DNA of 43,142 bases from Atribacterota bacterium (GCA_030666935.1 DAOUWX010000001.1:1-43142), one strand, 5' to 3'; numbered from the stretch's first letter, positions 1-9,659 are shown. The notes: generated by a model not told the origin, from the letters alone. A program made the numbers and translations.

Positions 1-938
1 AAATAAGAAGATTGAATAATTTTTCCCTTAAATATATTTACCGTATTTTTATCATTTTTATTTTCATTTTGAATAAATTTAATTACATTCATCCTCATAG
101 CAACAGAAACCTTTTGCCCTATATCAAAACTATTATTAAAACCATAAATAGCCAGGCCATCATCGGTTTTTACAATAACTTTTTTCTTCTCTTCAGTAAA
201 TGAATCAATTCTACCATTAATAAAACTGGTAACAGCAATAAACCCTGCCACAAATTTATTTTTTGGATTAGAATAAATTTCTTTTGGTGAATCAGATTGA
301 ACTATCTTACCCTGGTCAAGAATTACAATTTTATCAGAGATTACTAATGCCTCTGCCTGATCATGGGTTACATAGATTGCAGTAATTCCGAGTTTCCTTT
401 GTAATTCGGTAAATTCAAAACGCATCTCTTCTCTTAATTGTGCATCTAAATTACTTAATGGTTCATCAAGCAGCATTATCTCCGGTTCAAATACCAGTGC
501 CCGCGCCATAGCAATACGCTGCTGCTGTCCGCCGCTCATCTGCCGGGGATACCTATTTTCGTAACCTTCCAATTGTACCATGCCCAATACTTTCTTTATT
601 TTCTTATTAATTTCGGGCTTTGGTACTTTTCTAATTTGCAAACCAAAAGCTAAATTTCCATAAACGGTCATATGCGGCCAAAGAGCATAATTTTGAAAAA
701 CCATTCCGATACCCCTCTTTTCAGGTGGAAAAGGAGTAATTTTTCTATTATCTAAATATATCTCTCCTTGGTCAGGGTTCTCAAAACCGGCAATGCACCG
801 AAGCGTAGTCGTTTTGCCACATCCGCTGGGACCCAAAAGGCTTAAAACCTTACCCTCTGCTGCCTCAAAAGTAACATCTTGAACAGCTTTTACCTTTCCG
901 AAATTTTTGCTTAAATTTTTTACTTTAAGAATTGCCAT
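1..938 (-). CDS. ABC transporter ATPase, PotA/UgpC/FbpC type (partial)
   Basis: This is the energy-coupling ATPase of the second ABC system in the leftward cluster. The reading frame opens with ATG at 938 behind a GGAGG ribosome site and is still open at base 3, so the 3' end is missing; about 312 residues are present of a family norm near 350-370. Visible motifs are Walker A (GPSGCGKTT, about residues 37-45), Q-loop (FQNYALWPH), signature (MSGGQQQR), Walker B (IMLLDEPLSNLDA) and H-loop (VTHDQ). The last 70 or so residues look like the start of the TOBE domain typical of this subfamily. It follows two permeases and a family-1 binding protein, so it should power that importer. Substrate is not readable from sequence; these systems carry sugars, glycerol phosphate, polyamines or iron. 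Confidence 0.93.
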   Translation of the reverse strand, partial: MAILKVKNLSKNFGKVKAVQDVTFEAAEGKVLSLLGPSGCGKTTTLRCIAGFENPDQGEIYLDNRKITPFPPEKRGIGMVFQNYALWPHMTVYGNLAFGLQIRKVPKPEINKKIKKVLGMVQLEGYENRYPRQMSGGQQQRIAMARALVFEPEIMLLDEPLSNLDAQLREEMRFEFTELQRKLGITAIYVTHDQAEALVISDKIVILDQGKIVQSDSPKEIYSNPKNKFVAGFIAVTSFINGRIDSFTEEKKKVIVKTDDGLAIYGFNNSFDIGQKVSVAMRMNVIKFIQNENKNDKNTVNIFKGKIIQSSY

Positions 939-985
939 AAAATAAATTACCTCCAAGTAATATCTGGTTATTTATAAATTTCAAT

Positions 986-1819
986 TTATCCTCCTATTCC
1001 TCCTAAATGTTCAGCCTTGAGGAATTTTTGAATCAATACCATAAAAAGAATTGAAGGAATTAATAACAATATAGCGATTACCGATGCAAACTGAATATTA
1101 GATCCGCTTGCTGAATAAAGAGTCATAGGAAGAGTTGTTACAAAAGGAATTCCTATAAAGAAAGTACCGGTAAATTCATCCATTGAAGTAAGGAATACAA
1201 ATACCGAACTGGCTATAAGTCCGGGAGTTGAAATAGGCAAAGTTACTTTAAAAAATGCTTTCAGCCTTGTAGCACCAACGCTTCTGGCAGCTTCTTCTAA
1301 CTCCGGAGGAATTGAACTAAAAGTACTTGCGGTAATCCAAACTGCAAAGACCAACCCCACCACTATATGAACAAAAATTACTCCTAATACTGTCCCGGTT
1401 AATCCTATCTTATTAAACATCAACATTAAATTAATAAATACCGGTTGTTGGGGGAATGCCCGGGGCAATAAAAATAATATTAAAATCATGCCTTTTAAAA
1501 GAGCAGGAATTTTGAGTTTTGCTAACGAATAACCTGCTGGAATGGCAATTGCCATGGTTATTATAACCACAATAATGGCGATGCCTAAACTTAACAAAAA
1601 AGCTGGTACTACGTTTACTGCCCCCAAGGTTAAACTTTTAGTAATTCCTAAAGCCTGGAGCCAATAATCAAATCCTATTTTTTGGGGAAGTGTATGAGGC
1701 CAATACCATCTTAAAGCAACAGACCAAATCCCCAAACTTAATAAGGGGGCAAATAGGAAAAATATAAATACCGAAAATATAATTATTTCAATAGTTTTTC
1801 TAAAACCACTTTTATGCAT
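986..1819 (-). CDS. ABC transporter inner-membrane permease (PotC/UgpE-like)
   Basis: A 277-residue integral membrane protein of the MetI-like (BPD_transp_1) superfamily with about six hydrophobic segments. The EAA loop that docks on the ATPase is clear near residue 175 (EEAARSVGATRLKAFF followed by a LPIS turn). It lies 12 bp downstream of the first permease gene and 47 bp before the ATPase, giving the standard two-permease plus ATPase layout. The N-terminal segment is one long hydrophobic helix without a cleavable signal. Substrate cannot be told from the permease alone. Confidence 0.9.
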   Translation of the reverse strand: MHKSGFRKTIEIIIFSVFIFFLFAPLLSLGIWSVALRWYWPHTLPQKIGFDYWLQALGITKSLTLGAVNVVPAFLLSLGIAIIVVIITMAIAIPAGYSLAKLKIPALLKGMILILFLLPRAFPQQPVFINLMLMFNKIGLTGTVLGVIFVHIVVGLVFAVWITASTFSSIPPELEEAARSVGATRLKAFFKVTLPISTPGLIASSVFVFLTSMDEFTGTFFIGIPFVTTLPMTLYSASGSNIQFASVIAILLLIPSILFMVLIQKFLKAEHLGGIGG

Positions 1820-1831
1820 TAATAACCTCCA

Positions 1832-2734
1832 TCAATCATAAAGACCTTTTTTCATCATACTCCTTACATAATAAATTGCTAACAAGCTGACTAATATATA
1901 TGAAAAAACTCCTAATGCATTTGCTACCCCATAATCACCAAAATAATTTACACGATGAGCAATATCTACAGTTATAGTAACCGGAGCCTTCCCCCCAATA
2001 AGCATGTAAGGAAAACTAAAACATCCAACCAGGGAACAAAAAACCAAAGTTACCGCAATAAGAATAGTAGGTTTATTCATGGGAATAAGAACTTTGGTGA
2101 TAATCTGAGGCAACTTTGCTCCTACACTTTTTGCTGCCTCAATATAAGAATTGTCGATCATCTGAAAGCCACCTAAAATTATTAGTATCATGAAGGGTGC
2201 TTGTTTCCATACGAAACCGAAAGTTAAACCAATCCAATTAAAAAGCTGTAAAGGATTTTCAATATTGATAAGACCTAATTTTGCCAAAAAGAGATTTAGT
2301 ATTCCATGAGGAGCTAAAAAACTTCTCATCATCTGGGCAATTACCACAAAAGGAAGAAAAATTGGTAATCTATATAAAATTCCAATACTATTAGCTAACC
2401 ATCCTGTAGATAATCTTAAATATACTGCAACAAGAATACTTAAAACTGTAGCGATAAAAGTGCTAAGTGCAGTTACTCCCATAGTAAATAAAATATCGTA
2501 CCGATATAAACGAAGTGTTTTTTCATAATTTGCTAAACTTAAAACCCCCTCTTTACTGATAAAACTTTTCCAAAATGAAGCAAGGAAAGGGTATAAATAT
2601 AATAATAAAATTGCCATTACTGCAGGAAGTACTAATACATAAGGAAGAATATTAGTATAGGAGTGGGACCTTCCGGCCCCAGCTCCTATTTTACTCTTTC
2701 CAACAGCCAATTCATTTTTTAAATTATTTCCCAT
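1832..2734 (-). CDS. ABC transporter inner-membrane permease (PotB/UgpA-like)
   Basis: The partner permease, 300 residues with about six transmembrane helices and a hydrophilic N-terminus of about 30 residues. The EAA motif is seen near residues 198-217 (IEAAKSVGAKLPQIITKV, then LIP). It follows the binding-protein gene by 33 bp and precedes the second permease by 12 bp, so the three are almost certainly cotranscribed. It should form the heterodimeric channel with its neighbour. Confidence 0.9.
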   Translation of the reverse strand: MGNNLKNELAVGKSKIGAGAGRSHSYTNILPYVLVLPAVMAILLLYLYPFLASFWKSFISKEGVLSLANYEKTLRLYRYDILFTMGVTALSTFIATVLSILVAVYLRLSTGWLANSIGILYRLPIFLPFVVIAQMMRSFLAPHGILNLFLAKLGLINIENPLQLFNWIGLTFGFVWKQAPFMILIILGGFQMIDNSYIEAAKSVGAKLPQIITKVLIPMNKPTILIAVTLVFCSLVGCFSFPYMLIGGKAPVTITVDIAHRVNYFGDYGVANALGVFSYILVSLLAIYYVRSMMKKGLYD

Positions 2735-2767
2735 TTAAATTCTCCTAAATTGGTTGTATACTAATTC

Positions 2768-3916
2768 CTATTCGACGGCTTCTAATATTGCATCAAAATA
2801 GTCTCCCAGCGGAAAAGCCCGACCGAATTCAGCTAACATTGCCGGAGTTACATCTTGATATATTACATTAAAAGTTTCTTTGGGAACAAAATCTTTAATG
2901 TAACTTCCGTCAATTCCCGGATACCAGTTAAATCTCTTTACAATTTCCTCTGCCTGTACTGCTGGCGAAGTAACAAATTCAACAAAATTTTTCGCTTCTT
3001 CGGGATTAGGTGAATTTTTAGGAATTACAAAATACATAGGTTGTCCGGGCATTCCCGGTTCGGGAAGAAGAATGCGGGATGCAGGATCTAATTTACCTTC
3101 TGCCATCCAGCTTAAGAACATATCCACCCAGACCGGTCCCATCCAAATTTCACCTCTGTTTAGTGCATCGAGAGTAGCTACATTTCCACCGGTTAAAGTA
3201 ACATTTTTGTTGAATTCCTTTAGTTCTTTAATTGCTTCATCCCAGGTAGCAATTTCGGCTTCATCGAAAGGTCCGGTAACTGCATACTTTTCATATTTTC
3301 CTGTCTTCCAATAAATCCAACCACAGGTAAATGCTACTCCTGACATTCCACCTTTTATCCCATTGTAACCAAACTTTCCTGGATTTTCTTCAGCCCATTT
3401 AACTATCTCCTCATAAGTTTTAGGCGGGTCGGTAACATATTTTGGATTAAAAGCGATAACTGCTTGACTATGGAACATGGGCATACAATAACCTTCTACA
3501 TCAACACCGAGAGAATTTTTAGCAAACGGTGAAGTAATATATTGCCATGTGTCTATGTCTTTAGCATATCCAAGTAGGAGATCTTCTTCCATTGCCCATT
3601 TCAAGAAAATTTGATGTATCATCGCTACATCTATATCGCCTTCTTTTTTATCCTTATCTGCCATGATTTTTTCAAAAACTAAACGAGAACCCGCATTTCC
3701 CGGACCAGTATGAACTGTCATCACACTAACATTAGGATACTTTTCGTTAAACTGAGGGCCTATTACATGTTGGCCAAGAGCAAGCATATTCACATCTCCA
3801 GCAGTCATGTATACCAACTTCACGTCTTTAGCAGAAGCACCTAAAGTAAAAACACCTATCAAGATAATACTTACCATTAAAAAAATTATCCAGAAATTTG
3901 TAAGTTTCTTAAACAT
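2768..3916 (-). CDS. Extracellular solute-binding protein, family 1
   Basis: A 382-residue secreted binding protein. The N-terminus (MFKKLTNFWIIFLMVSIILI) is a signal peptide with a likely cut after the GASA stretch near residue 29; there is no lipobox cysteine. The mature part has the length and aromatic-rich pattern of the polyamine/iron/sugar family-1 binding proteins, for example the PKTYEEIVKWAEENPGKFGY segment and a C-terminal FVEFVTSPAVQAEEI block. An AAGGAGG-type ribosome site precedes the ATG. It heads the second transporter of the cluster and should set its specificity, which I cannot name. The 194 bp before it could hold an internal promoter. Confidence 0.88.
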   Translation of the reverse strand: MFKKLTNFWIIFLMVSIILIGVFTLGASAKDVKLVYMTAGDVNMLALGQHVIGPQFNEKYPNVSVMTVHTGPGNAGSRLVFEKIMADKDKKEGDIDVAMIHQIFLKWAMEEDLLLGYAKDIDTWQYITSPFAKNSLGVDVEGYCMPMFHSQAVIAFNPKYVTDPPKTYEEIVKWAEENPGKFGYNGIKGGMSGVAFTCGWIYWKTGKYEKYAVTGPFDEAEIATWDEAIKELKEFNKNVTLTGGNVATLDALNRGEIWMGPVWVDMFLSWMAEGKLDPASRILLPEPGMPGQPMYFVIPKNSPNPEEAKNFVEFVTSPAVQAEEIVKRFNWYPGIDGSYIKDFVPKETFNVIYQDVTPAMLAEFGRAFPLGDYFDAILEAVE

Positions 3917-4110
3917 AATCTTTTCCTCCTTAAAATTTTTTGCTTAAAAACACCACTTTAGCGCAATGCTTTTTACGAAAGTTTATTACAACTTTCATTT
4001 AGTTATTTTATTTCGCTAGACCACCTCCTTTACATTAATTTTGTCTGAGATCAGCTAGGTAGATTCGGTTGTAATTAAAAATTTAAATAATCATTTATAA
4101 TGTATTCTTT

Positions 4111-4881
4111 TCATAAATTAATTGACTGAATCCATTGAAACAGTTTCTCATAAGTAAAACTTTTTTCTTTAACAAAAAATTCAAATCCCGCAAACCCTGA
4201 ATAAATTTTAGAGAGTTCTTTAAGAATAAATTTGAAGTCAAGTTCTCCGGTCCAGGGTTCACCTCTGTAAGGTACATTTGCCACATGAATATATCCTATA
4301 AATTGGTGATATCTTTGTAAAGTTTCCAAGACATTTCCTTCCATAATCTGCATATGGTAAATATCATAAAGTATTTTAAGATACTCAGAATTTATTGATT
4401 GAATCAATTCAAGGGTTATTAGAAAATTATCTAAAAAATAATTTTTGTGGTCTTTTAAAGAGTTTAGTGGTTCAATCACCAACATAATTTTTCTCTTGTT
4501 AGCAACCTCAACGGCAGCCTTAAGATTATCAAATAAACAAAGTAATTTTTTTTCACTGCTTAGTGAATTATTTTTTACGCTTCCATCACCTTCTAATATA
4601 TCTGATAATAACATAATGCGGTCACATTTTAATTTCTTTGCTGCATCTATAGAAGCATTTACTTCTTGAATAACTTTTTCTTTATTATCTAAAATTAAGG
4701 ATGATATTCTATTCCCGCTAAAATTAGAAACCTTCAAACCGCTATTTATAATTAGCTCAAAATCTTTATCTCGCCAATCCCAAAATTCAATAAATTTAAA
4801 TCCTGCTTGTTTTATTTTCTCAAGTTTTTCCCTTAAACCATCTTCGGGATATATTGAGTCTATACATAATGAAAACTGCAT
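4111..4881 (-). CDS. Hydroxypyruvate isomerase-like TIM-barrel protein
   Basis: A 256-residue AP-endonuclease-2 / sugar-phosphate isomerase-type TIM barrel, closest in layout to the Hyi family. Metal/acid positions expected in this fold are visible: a glutamate in VIEPLNS (about residue 137), an aspartate in ILYDIYHMQIMEG (about 170), the HVAN histidine (about 199) and a C-terminal glutamate in GFEFFV. The GEPWTGELDF motif matches the Hyi-type loop before the last strands. It sits 45 bp after the URO-D-like gene. Its likely work is isomerising a small sugar or sugar acid; the exact substrate is unproven. Confidence 0.78.
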   Translation of the reverse strand: MQFSLCIDSIYPEDGLREKLEKIKQAGFKFIEFWDWRDKDFELIINSGLKVSNFSGNRISSLILDNKEKVIQEVNASIDAAKKLKCDRIMLLSDILEGDGSVKNNSLSSEKKLLCLFDNLKAAVEVANKRKIMLVIEPLNSLKDHKNYFLDNFLITLELIQSINSEYLKILYDIYHMQIMEGNVLETLQRYHQFIGYIHVANVPYRGEPWTGELDFKFILKELSKIYSGFAGFEFFVKEKSFTYEKLFQWIQSINL

Positions 4882-4926
4882 TTTCTTTTCCTTTTCATAA
4901 TATTTGAATTAATTTAAATATTTTTA

Positions 4927-6186
4927 TTAAAATCGAAATTCTTTTACAATTTGAAACATGGCTATAAGATTTTCAATCGGCACTTTTGATTGAATGTTAT
5001 GGATGGTGTTAAACACAAAACCACCGTTCTTCCCAAATACCTGACAACGTTCTTTGACTTCCCTTCTTACCTCTTCGGGGGTACCAAAGGGAAGTGTCCT
5101 CTGTGTATCTACTCCACCGCCCCAGAATACCAATTTATCTCCGTATTTTTCCTTTAACATTTTGGGATCCATATCTTGGGCTGAAGTCTGAATAGGATTT
5201 AAAATATCTACTCCAACCTCTACAAAGTCATCTAAAAAGAGAGTAATAGAGCCACAACTATGATAAAAAGTTTTCCATGGTGTATTCTTATGAATCCAAT
5301 CATTTATCCTCTTATGAAAGGGTTTATAAAACTCCCGATACATATCAGGTGATATAAAGGGGGCATTTTGAGTCCCAAAATCTGTTCCGCTAACCATAAT
5401 TACATCTATCTTATTTCCTACTGCTTCATAAGAGAGTTTCAAATTTTTCAGTACTATTTCGCATTGCAATTCAAAGATTCCCTTTATGTAATCAGGATAT
5501 TCAATATGAGCGGTAATCCATCTTACTGGTTCCCTGATCCCCTTAGGATTTTTAATAGCTGGCCCTGGTACCATAGAAACATCTCCAAAGCCTGCATCTA
5601 TAAACTCTCCGACAATATAAAGGTCTGTATTTTTATATAGCTCATCTGCCCTGTTCTCTAAATATCTTAATGTTTCTTCAGAAAAAACTGAATACTGCTG
5701 GCTTACCCAATCCTCCGGATTTAAATTTCTCTCATTAAGGGGTTCTTGACGTACCAAAAGATCAAAATAATAACCTCCTTTAGGCATCTTTGCACAGGGA
5801 GGAACTGAATTATCCCCTTGGGGATAGAGATAAATATTACCTTCATCATCCCTTTTAGTAGTAAATTTCTCAGGTACCATTACTTTAGTTCCGTCAAATA
5901 ATTTCCATGGTTTCCAATTCTCATTTCTAAATCCAAAAAAATTAGTAGGAAGCCATAATCCCATAATATCAATCCCTAATTTCTCTATTACCTCCATATC
6001 AACTTCAGCTAGTATCTGAAAAGGATCGACTATCTTTACTAATTTATCCTTTAAGCCCAAGGACTGCCTTAATTTAGCATAAGTACTTGCTTGAATTCCG
6101 GTCACCAAAGTTGAACCTAAATCAAGAGGAATACGATCGGTTTCTTGATGATTAATAGCTTTTCTTACCCTTTCTCGAGAATTCAT
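4927..6186 (-). CDS. Uroporphyrinogen decarboxylase (URO-D) family protein
   Basis: A 419-residue URO-D-superfamily barrel. The N-terminal SRERVRKAINHQETDRIPLD block and the C-terminal GGGVDTQRTLPFGTPEEVR and FNTIHNIQ segments are typical of family members that are not heme enzymes and that sit beside sugar or methyl-compound genes. True HemE proteins are about 340-350 residues and occur with heme genes; none are here. Relatives include MtaA/CmuA-type corrinoid methyltransferases, but no corrinoid protein is nearby, so the reaction is unknown. Wedged between two transporters and next to an isomerase, it is likely a catabolic enzyme for the imported compound. That role is inference. Confidence 0.82.
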   Translation of the reverse strand: MNSRERVRKAINHQETDRIPLDLGSTLVTGIQASTYAKLRQSLGLKDKLVKIVDPFQILAEVDMEVIEKLGIDIMGLWLPTNFFGFRNENWKPWKLFDGTKVMVPEKFTTKRDDEGNIYLYPQGDNSVPPCAKMPKGGYYFDLLVRQEPLNERNLNPEDWVSQQYSVFSEETLRYLENRADELYKNTDLYIVGEFIDAGFGDVSMVPGPAIKNPKGIREPVRWITAHIEYPDYIKGIFELQCEIVLKNLKLSYEAVGNKIDVIMVSGTDFGTQNAPFISPDMYREFYKPFHKRINDWIHKNTPWKTFYHSCGSITLFLDDFVEVGVDILNPIQTSAQDMDPKMLKEKYGDKLVFWGGGVDTQRTLPFGTPEEVRREVKERCQVFGKNGGFVFNTIHNIQSKVPIENLIAMFQIVKEFRF

Positions 6187-6237
6187 TAGTACGTCTCCTA
6201 AAAATATGAGGAAAATTAAAAACCTTTACTTTAATTT

Positions 6238-7005
6238 TCAATTTTTTAATGTCTTTGACATCTTTCCGGTAGCTATTATTTCTATGATATCTTCCGGATT
6301 GGCATCTTTTTTATAAACCTCTCCTATTTTTATCCCCCTATCTAACATCACAAATCTTTCTGCGACAGGATAAACATGATAAACATTGTGAGTGATAAAA
6401 ATAACTGAAACTCCGGACTCTCTTACTTTTTCTACTTGTCTAAGAACTTCCCTTGTTTCTCTAACTGATAAAGCCGCAAGAGGCTCATCAAGGATGAGGA
6501 GTTTGACTTTAAAATGCATAGCTCTTCCTATTGATATCGCCTGTCTCTCTCCTCCGGATAAAATCGATACAAATTCATTTGCTGACCTTACTCTTACACC
6601 TAATCCCGTAACAGCCTTTTCGCATTCTTCGTTCATCTTTTTTCTATCAAGCAAACGTATCGGGCCTATTTTTCTGGTTGGTTCCCTTCCTAAAAAAAAG
6701 TTCCTGGAGATACTCATTATATCTACCAAAGATAGTGCCTGATGAACTGTTTCAATCCCCATTGCTCTTGCATCTCTTGGGGATGAAAAATTTACCCGAC
6801 TGCCTTCAAAAAAAATTTCACCTCTATCTGGAGGAAAAACACCGGCGAGGATCTTTATAAGAGTAGATTTACCTGCTCCATTATCCCCTAACAGACCTAA
6901 AATTTCTCCAGATCGAACCTCAACATTTACCTTTTTTAATGCCTGAACTGCTCCAAAATTCTTTTCCATATTGAGCATTTTTACTAATGATATAGCTTCC
7001 TGCAT
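6238..7005 (-). CDS. Sugar ABC transporter ATPase, single-domain FrcA type
   Basis: A 255-residue ATPase of the ribose/fructose (CUT2) class with only one nucleotide-binding domain; RbsA/XylG homologues carry two and are about 500 residues. Walker A is GDNGAGKST (residues 40-48), signature LSGGERQ (149-155), Walker B LLILDEP (169-175) and H-loop FITHN (H206). The frame is intact with normal motifs, so this is not a truncation: FrcA of Sinorhizobium is likewise single-domain and acts as a homodimer. It lies between the permease gene upstream and the URO-D gene downstream. Confidence 0.9.
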   Translation of the reverse strand: MQEAISLVKMLNMEKNFGAVQALKKVNVEVRSGEILGLLGDNGAGKSTLIKILAGVFPPDRGEIFFEGSRVNFSSPRDARAMGIETVHQALSLVDIMSISRNFFLGREPTRKIGPIRLLDRKKMNEECEKAVTGLGVRVRSANEFVSILSGGERQAISIGRAMHFKVKLLILDEPLAALSVRETREVLRQVEKVRESGVSVIFITHNVYHVYPVAERFVMLDRGIKIGEVYKKDANPEDIIEIIATGKMSKTLKN

Positions 7006-7030
7006 AAATTATGACCCTCCTTCGCCTTAT

Positions 7031-7093
7031 GTCATTGCGAACTTCGATTTATCGAAGCGTGACAATCTCGTCGAGATTGCTTCGTCCCGCCAC
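7031..7093. repeat. REP-like palindromic intergenic element
   Basis: The spacer between permease and ATPase genes holds two close palindromes: CTTCGAT/ATCGAAG (7042-7057) and CAATCTCG/CGAGATTG (7063-7079), opening with GTCATTGCGA and ending GCTTCGTCCCGCCAC. This is the pattern of a short REP-type element scattered through many bacterial genomes. In the mRNA it would form two hairpins inside the operon and could dampen or stabilise parts of the transcript. It is richer in G+C than its surroundings. Confidence 0.75.
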
Positions 7094-7097
7094 ACAT

Positions 7098-8090
7098 TTA
7101 CATCTCCAAACGTCTAAGTTTAAGATTGATTGTTGCCGCTATTATTAAAATTGCCCCCACAAATGTTTGATACCAATAGGCAGGTGCACCTATCATTACC
7201 AGGCCGGTTCTCATCATCCCCATAAGAAACGCTCCAAAAAATACTCCAATGATTGTTCCATAACCTCCGGTTAAGAAAGTTCCTCCGATAACCGCTGAGG
7301 CAATTGCTTCCAACTCCATTCCTGTTCCAAATGATGCGTTGGCGATATTAAATCTACTAATTACAATACAACCTGATAATGAGGCCATTAGAGACGATAA
7401 CATGAAATTTATCACTTTTACTTTATTTACATTTACTCCCATTGCCCTTGCTACTTCTTTATTCCCACCGGTTGCAAATACCCAATTCCCATAACGTGTA
7501 TTAGTAAGGATAAGTGAGAATAGCAGGGTAAGTAAGAAGAACCAGATATGAGAAGGTCGAAAACCATAGCCTATAAATCGGGTTAATACAGTGGGCATAA
7601 TTATATCGCTTTTATAGCTAACCGATTCGCCTCCGGTAATTGCTAAAAGTGACCCTCTTAAAAATAACATCATACCCAAAGTTGTTATAAAAGAAGGGAT
7701 GTGTGCGCGTAAAGTTATCATTCCATTACAAAAACCGATAAAAGCTGCAATAGTCAATGTAATAATGAAGGCTAATGGTGAATTAAAGCTATTTGACAAG
7801 GTTACAAACAAAAAACCTGATAATGCATAAACACTGCTAACTGAAAGATCAAATTCTCCGGCAATCATTAAAAAAGCTACACCGACAGCCATAATTCCTA
7901 ATTCTGAAACTATTGTGAGTATCCCGGTAATATTACGTAGGGTTAAAAATTTTGATGAAAAAATAGAAAAAATTGTAAATAATATCAAGAAAGCAAGTAT
8001 CACTCCAAATTCAGGCCATCTACGTATCTGAGAAAAATTTAAAAATTGCCCTCGAGTTTCAACTCCCATATTGTTCGTTGGTTTTTCCAT
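7098..8090 (-). CDS. Sugar ABC transporter permease, RbsC/FrcC-like
   Basis: A 330-residue CUT2-class permease with 8-10 hydrophobic segments. Family landmarks are the GEFDLSVSSVYALSGF segment after the second helix and the C-terminal AIASAVIGGTFLTGGYGT loop. An NxxxVARAMGVNVNKVK segment near residue 205 is the cytoplasmic ATPase-docking region. It follows the binding-protein gene by about 95 bp and is separated from the ATPase gene by the palindromic repeat. Confidence 0.92.
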   Translation of the reverse strand: MEKPTNNMGVETRGQFLNFSQIRRWPEFGVILAFLILFTIFSIFSSKFLTLRNITGILTIVSELGIMAVGVAFLMIAGEFDLSVSSVYALSGFLFVTLSNSFNSPLAFIITLTIAAFIGFCNGMITLRAHIPSFITTLGMMLFLRGSLLAITGGESVSYKSDIIMPTVLTRFIGYGFRPSHIWFFLLTLLFSLILTNTRYGNWVFATGGNKEVARAMGVNVNKVKVINFMLSSLMASLSGCIVISRFNIANASFGTGMELEAIASAVIGGTFLTGGYGTIIGVFFGAFLMGMMRTGLVMIGAPAYWYQTFVGAILIIAATINLKLRRLEM

Positions 8091-8185
8091 TAATTCCTCC
8101 TAATAGCATTTTTATATAATGTTGGGTGGTGTCTGAGAAATATCACCACCCAACATATCTAATTATCGCTCCTTCCAGTTATAGT

Positions 8186-9166
8186 TTACCTGTATCCTTC
8201 TTTAACTAAATCCTCTAAGGCAGGAATATTCTCTGCAGTAATGACAGCTGGTCCCGTGGAGACTGGTGCCGGTGGAGGAATATAACCATACTTTGCACTT
8301 AAATAAGCAAATACTACTCCGAGGTAACCCTGCAGGTATTGTTGCTGATCCATAGTAAACATTACTTTACCTTCCTGGATGTATTCGAGTATCTTAGAAG
8401 AGGCATCCATTTGGGCAATCTTTACATCTACTCCTACTTTTATCCCATCTGCTTCTAAACGTGGAATTATAGTCTCTGTACGCATAGTGTTCGAGCAGAA
8501 AATTGCATCAGTTTCAGGATGCGCTTTTAAATAAGCAGCTACCATCTCGGCTCCTTTAACTGCGTCTTCTGTAATATCCAGAGATTCTGCAATCACGCCT
8601 TTTGCTTTCATGGTATCTATGTATCCTCTTCCTCTTGCCTCGATGTGAGTGGCTCCTGGGTGATGGTTAGCAAATATTGCGCGTTTGGGAGTAAATCTCG
8701 CTAATGTCTCCCAAGCTGCCTTAACTCCAATAAAGTAGCTATCTTCACCAACATAAGTTACAACAGGTATCCTGTCTTCGGGGTCTCTAAGGTCTGGTGC
8801 ATTAATCGCTACTACCGGTAGTCCTTTGGCAATCTCTGCTCGAAGGGATTCATCCATAGCTTCAGGTGCAGTCAAGGTGCAAACTAAAGCATCTGGTTCG
8901 CTAGCCAATGCTGCCTCTATATAGGCCATAAACTCTTCAAGTTTAAATACTGCAGGTCCAGTATAAATTACTTCTAAATCATCATATAGATCACCTGCAT
9001 CGAGTGCTCCATTCTCGCAAACTTTCCAGAATGGGTCAGCTATGCCACCGTGGACTACTACGTAAATTTTATATTCTTTTTCCGCTGCAAAAGAAGATAG
9101 GAAGATACTCGAAAACAAGAAGATTAAGATAAAGATAAACAAACCAGTTTTTAAATTACTTTTCAT
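8186..9166 (-). CDS. Sugar-binding protein, RbsB/FrcB-like (Peripla_BP_4)
   Basis: First gene of the nine-gene leftward cluster, 326 residues. A signal peptide (MKSNLKTGLFIFILIFLFSS, cut near SSFAA) precedes a two-lobe CUT2 binding protein. Typical segments are IYVVVHGGIADPFWKV at the mature N-terminus, DALVCTLTAPEAMDESLR, and DAIFCSNTMRTETIIPRLE. Its ribosome site, AAAGGAGG-like (plus-strand ACCTCC), is just upstream. Together with the next two genes it makes a full importer, probably for a pentose, fructose or a polyol. Expression is likely controlled by the operators in its long leader. Confidence 0.9.
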   Translation of the reverse strand: MKSNLKTGLFIFILIFLFSSIFLSSFAAEKEYKIYVVVHGGIADPFWKVCENGALDAGDLYDDLEVIYTGPAVFKLEEFMAYIEAALASEPDALVCTLTAPEAMDESLRAEIAKGLPVVAINAPDLRDPEDRIPVVTYVGEDSYFIGVKAAWETLARFTPKRAIFANHHPGATHIEARGRGYIDTMKAKGVIAESLDITEDAVKGAEMVAAYLKAHPETDAIFCSNTMRTETIIPRLEADGIKVGVDVKIAQMDASSKILEYIQEGKVMFTMDQQQYLQGYLGVVFAYLSAKYGYIPPPAPVSTGPAVITAENIPALEDLVKEGYR

Positions 9167-9440
9167 TTTTTACCTCCAAAAAATTTTTAAATTTCCAAGA
9201 AATATCCAAGAAATATTTTCTTCTTATGTCTCACCTCCTATTGTTAGTTCCCTGTTGTTTAAAGGATAGTTTCTTTTTTCCAGGGTATGGTTACAGGGAA
9301 TTTTTTGATTTTTCAAGAAGCTGAATTTTAGTAATTTTTTCAATAAAGTAATTTCGTTTATATCAATTAATAATTTAAAAAATATCTTGTATGTAAGTTT
9401 ATACTGTTAGCCTAGAGCTTGGGTAATTTTCGATATTAAA

Positions 9441-9454
9441 TGCGAACGATTGCA
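9441..9454. promoter_or_regulatory. LacI/CcpA-type operator, distal
   Basis: TGCGAACGATTGCA; read on the minus strand it fits the LacI/GalR-family (cre-like) consensus TGNAANCGNWNNCA at every fixed position. It lies inside the leader about 219 bp downstream of the promoter-proximal copy, roughly 21 helical turns, so DNA looping between the two is possible. No LacI-family gene is in the window. Confidence 0.6.
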
Positions 9455-9659
9455 ATATAATAATTTAAATCCTATAAAATTCTTTTCTTTGATTTGTTTT
9501 GATTGAATCACTTCTTCTGATTTCTAATTTTCGATTATTTGTGTTTAATTTTATTCATCAATTGCTTGCTGAGCTCATCAACAAAAATCAAAAATAGTGA
9601 TAAAAATAAGAAAGTATTTTCAGTGAATTTTTATAATTATAAAAATAATATTATAACTA

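Noticed and set aside
12..203. A 63-codon plus-strand open frame at the left edge
   Set aside because: It lies opposite the ABC ATPase gene, which has all catalytic motifs, and is low-complexity.
3917..4110. A GGAGGTGG ribosome-like site followed by a 22-codon frame
   Set aside because: The distance from site to ATG is about 25 nt and the frame has no recognisable content.
6238..7005. The short CUT2 ATPase as a truncated pseudogene
   Set aside because: All motifs are intact and single-domain homologues of the FrcA type are known to function.
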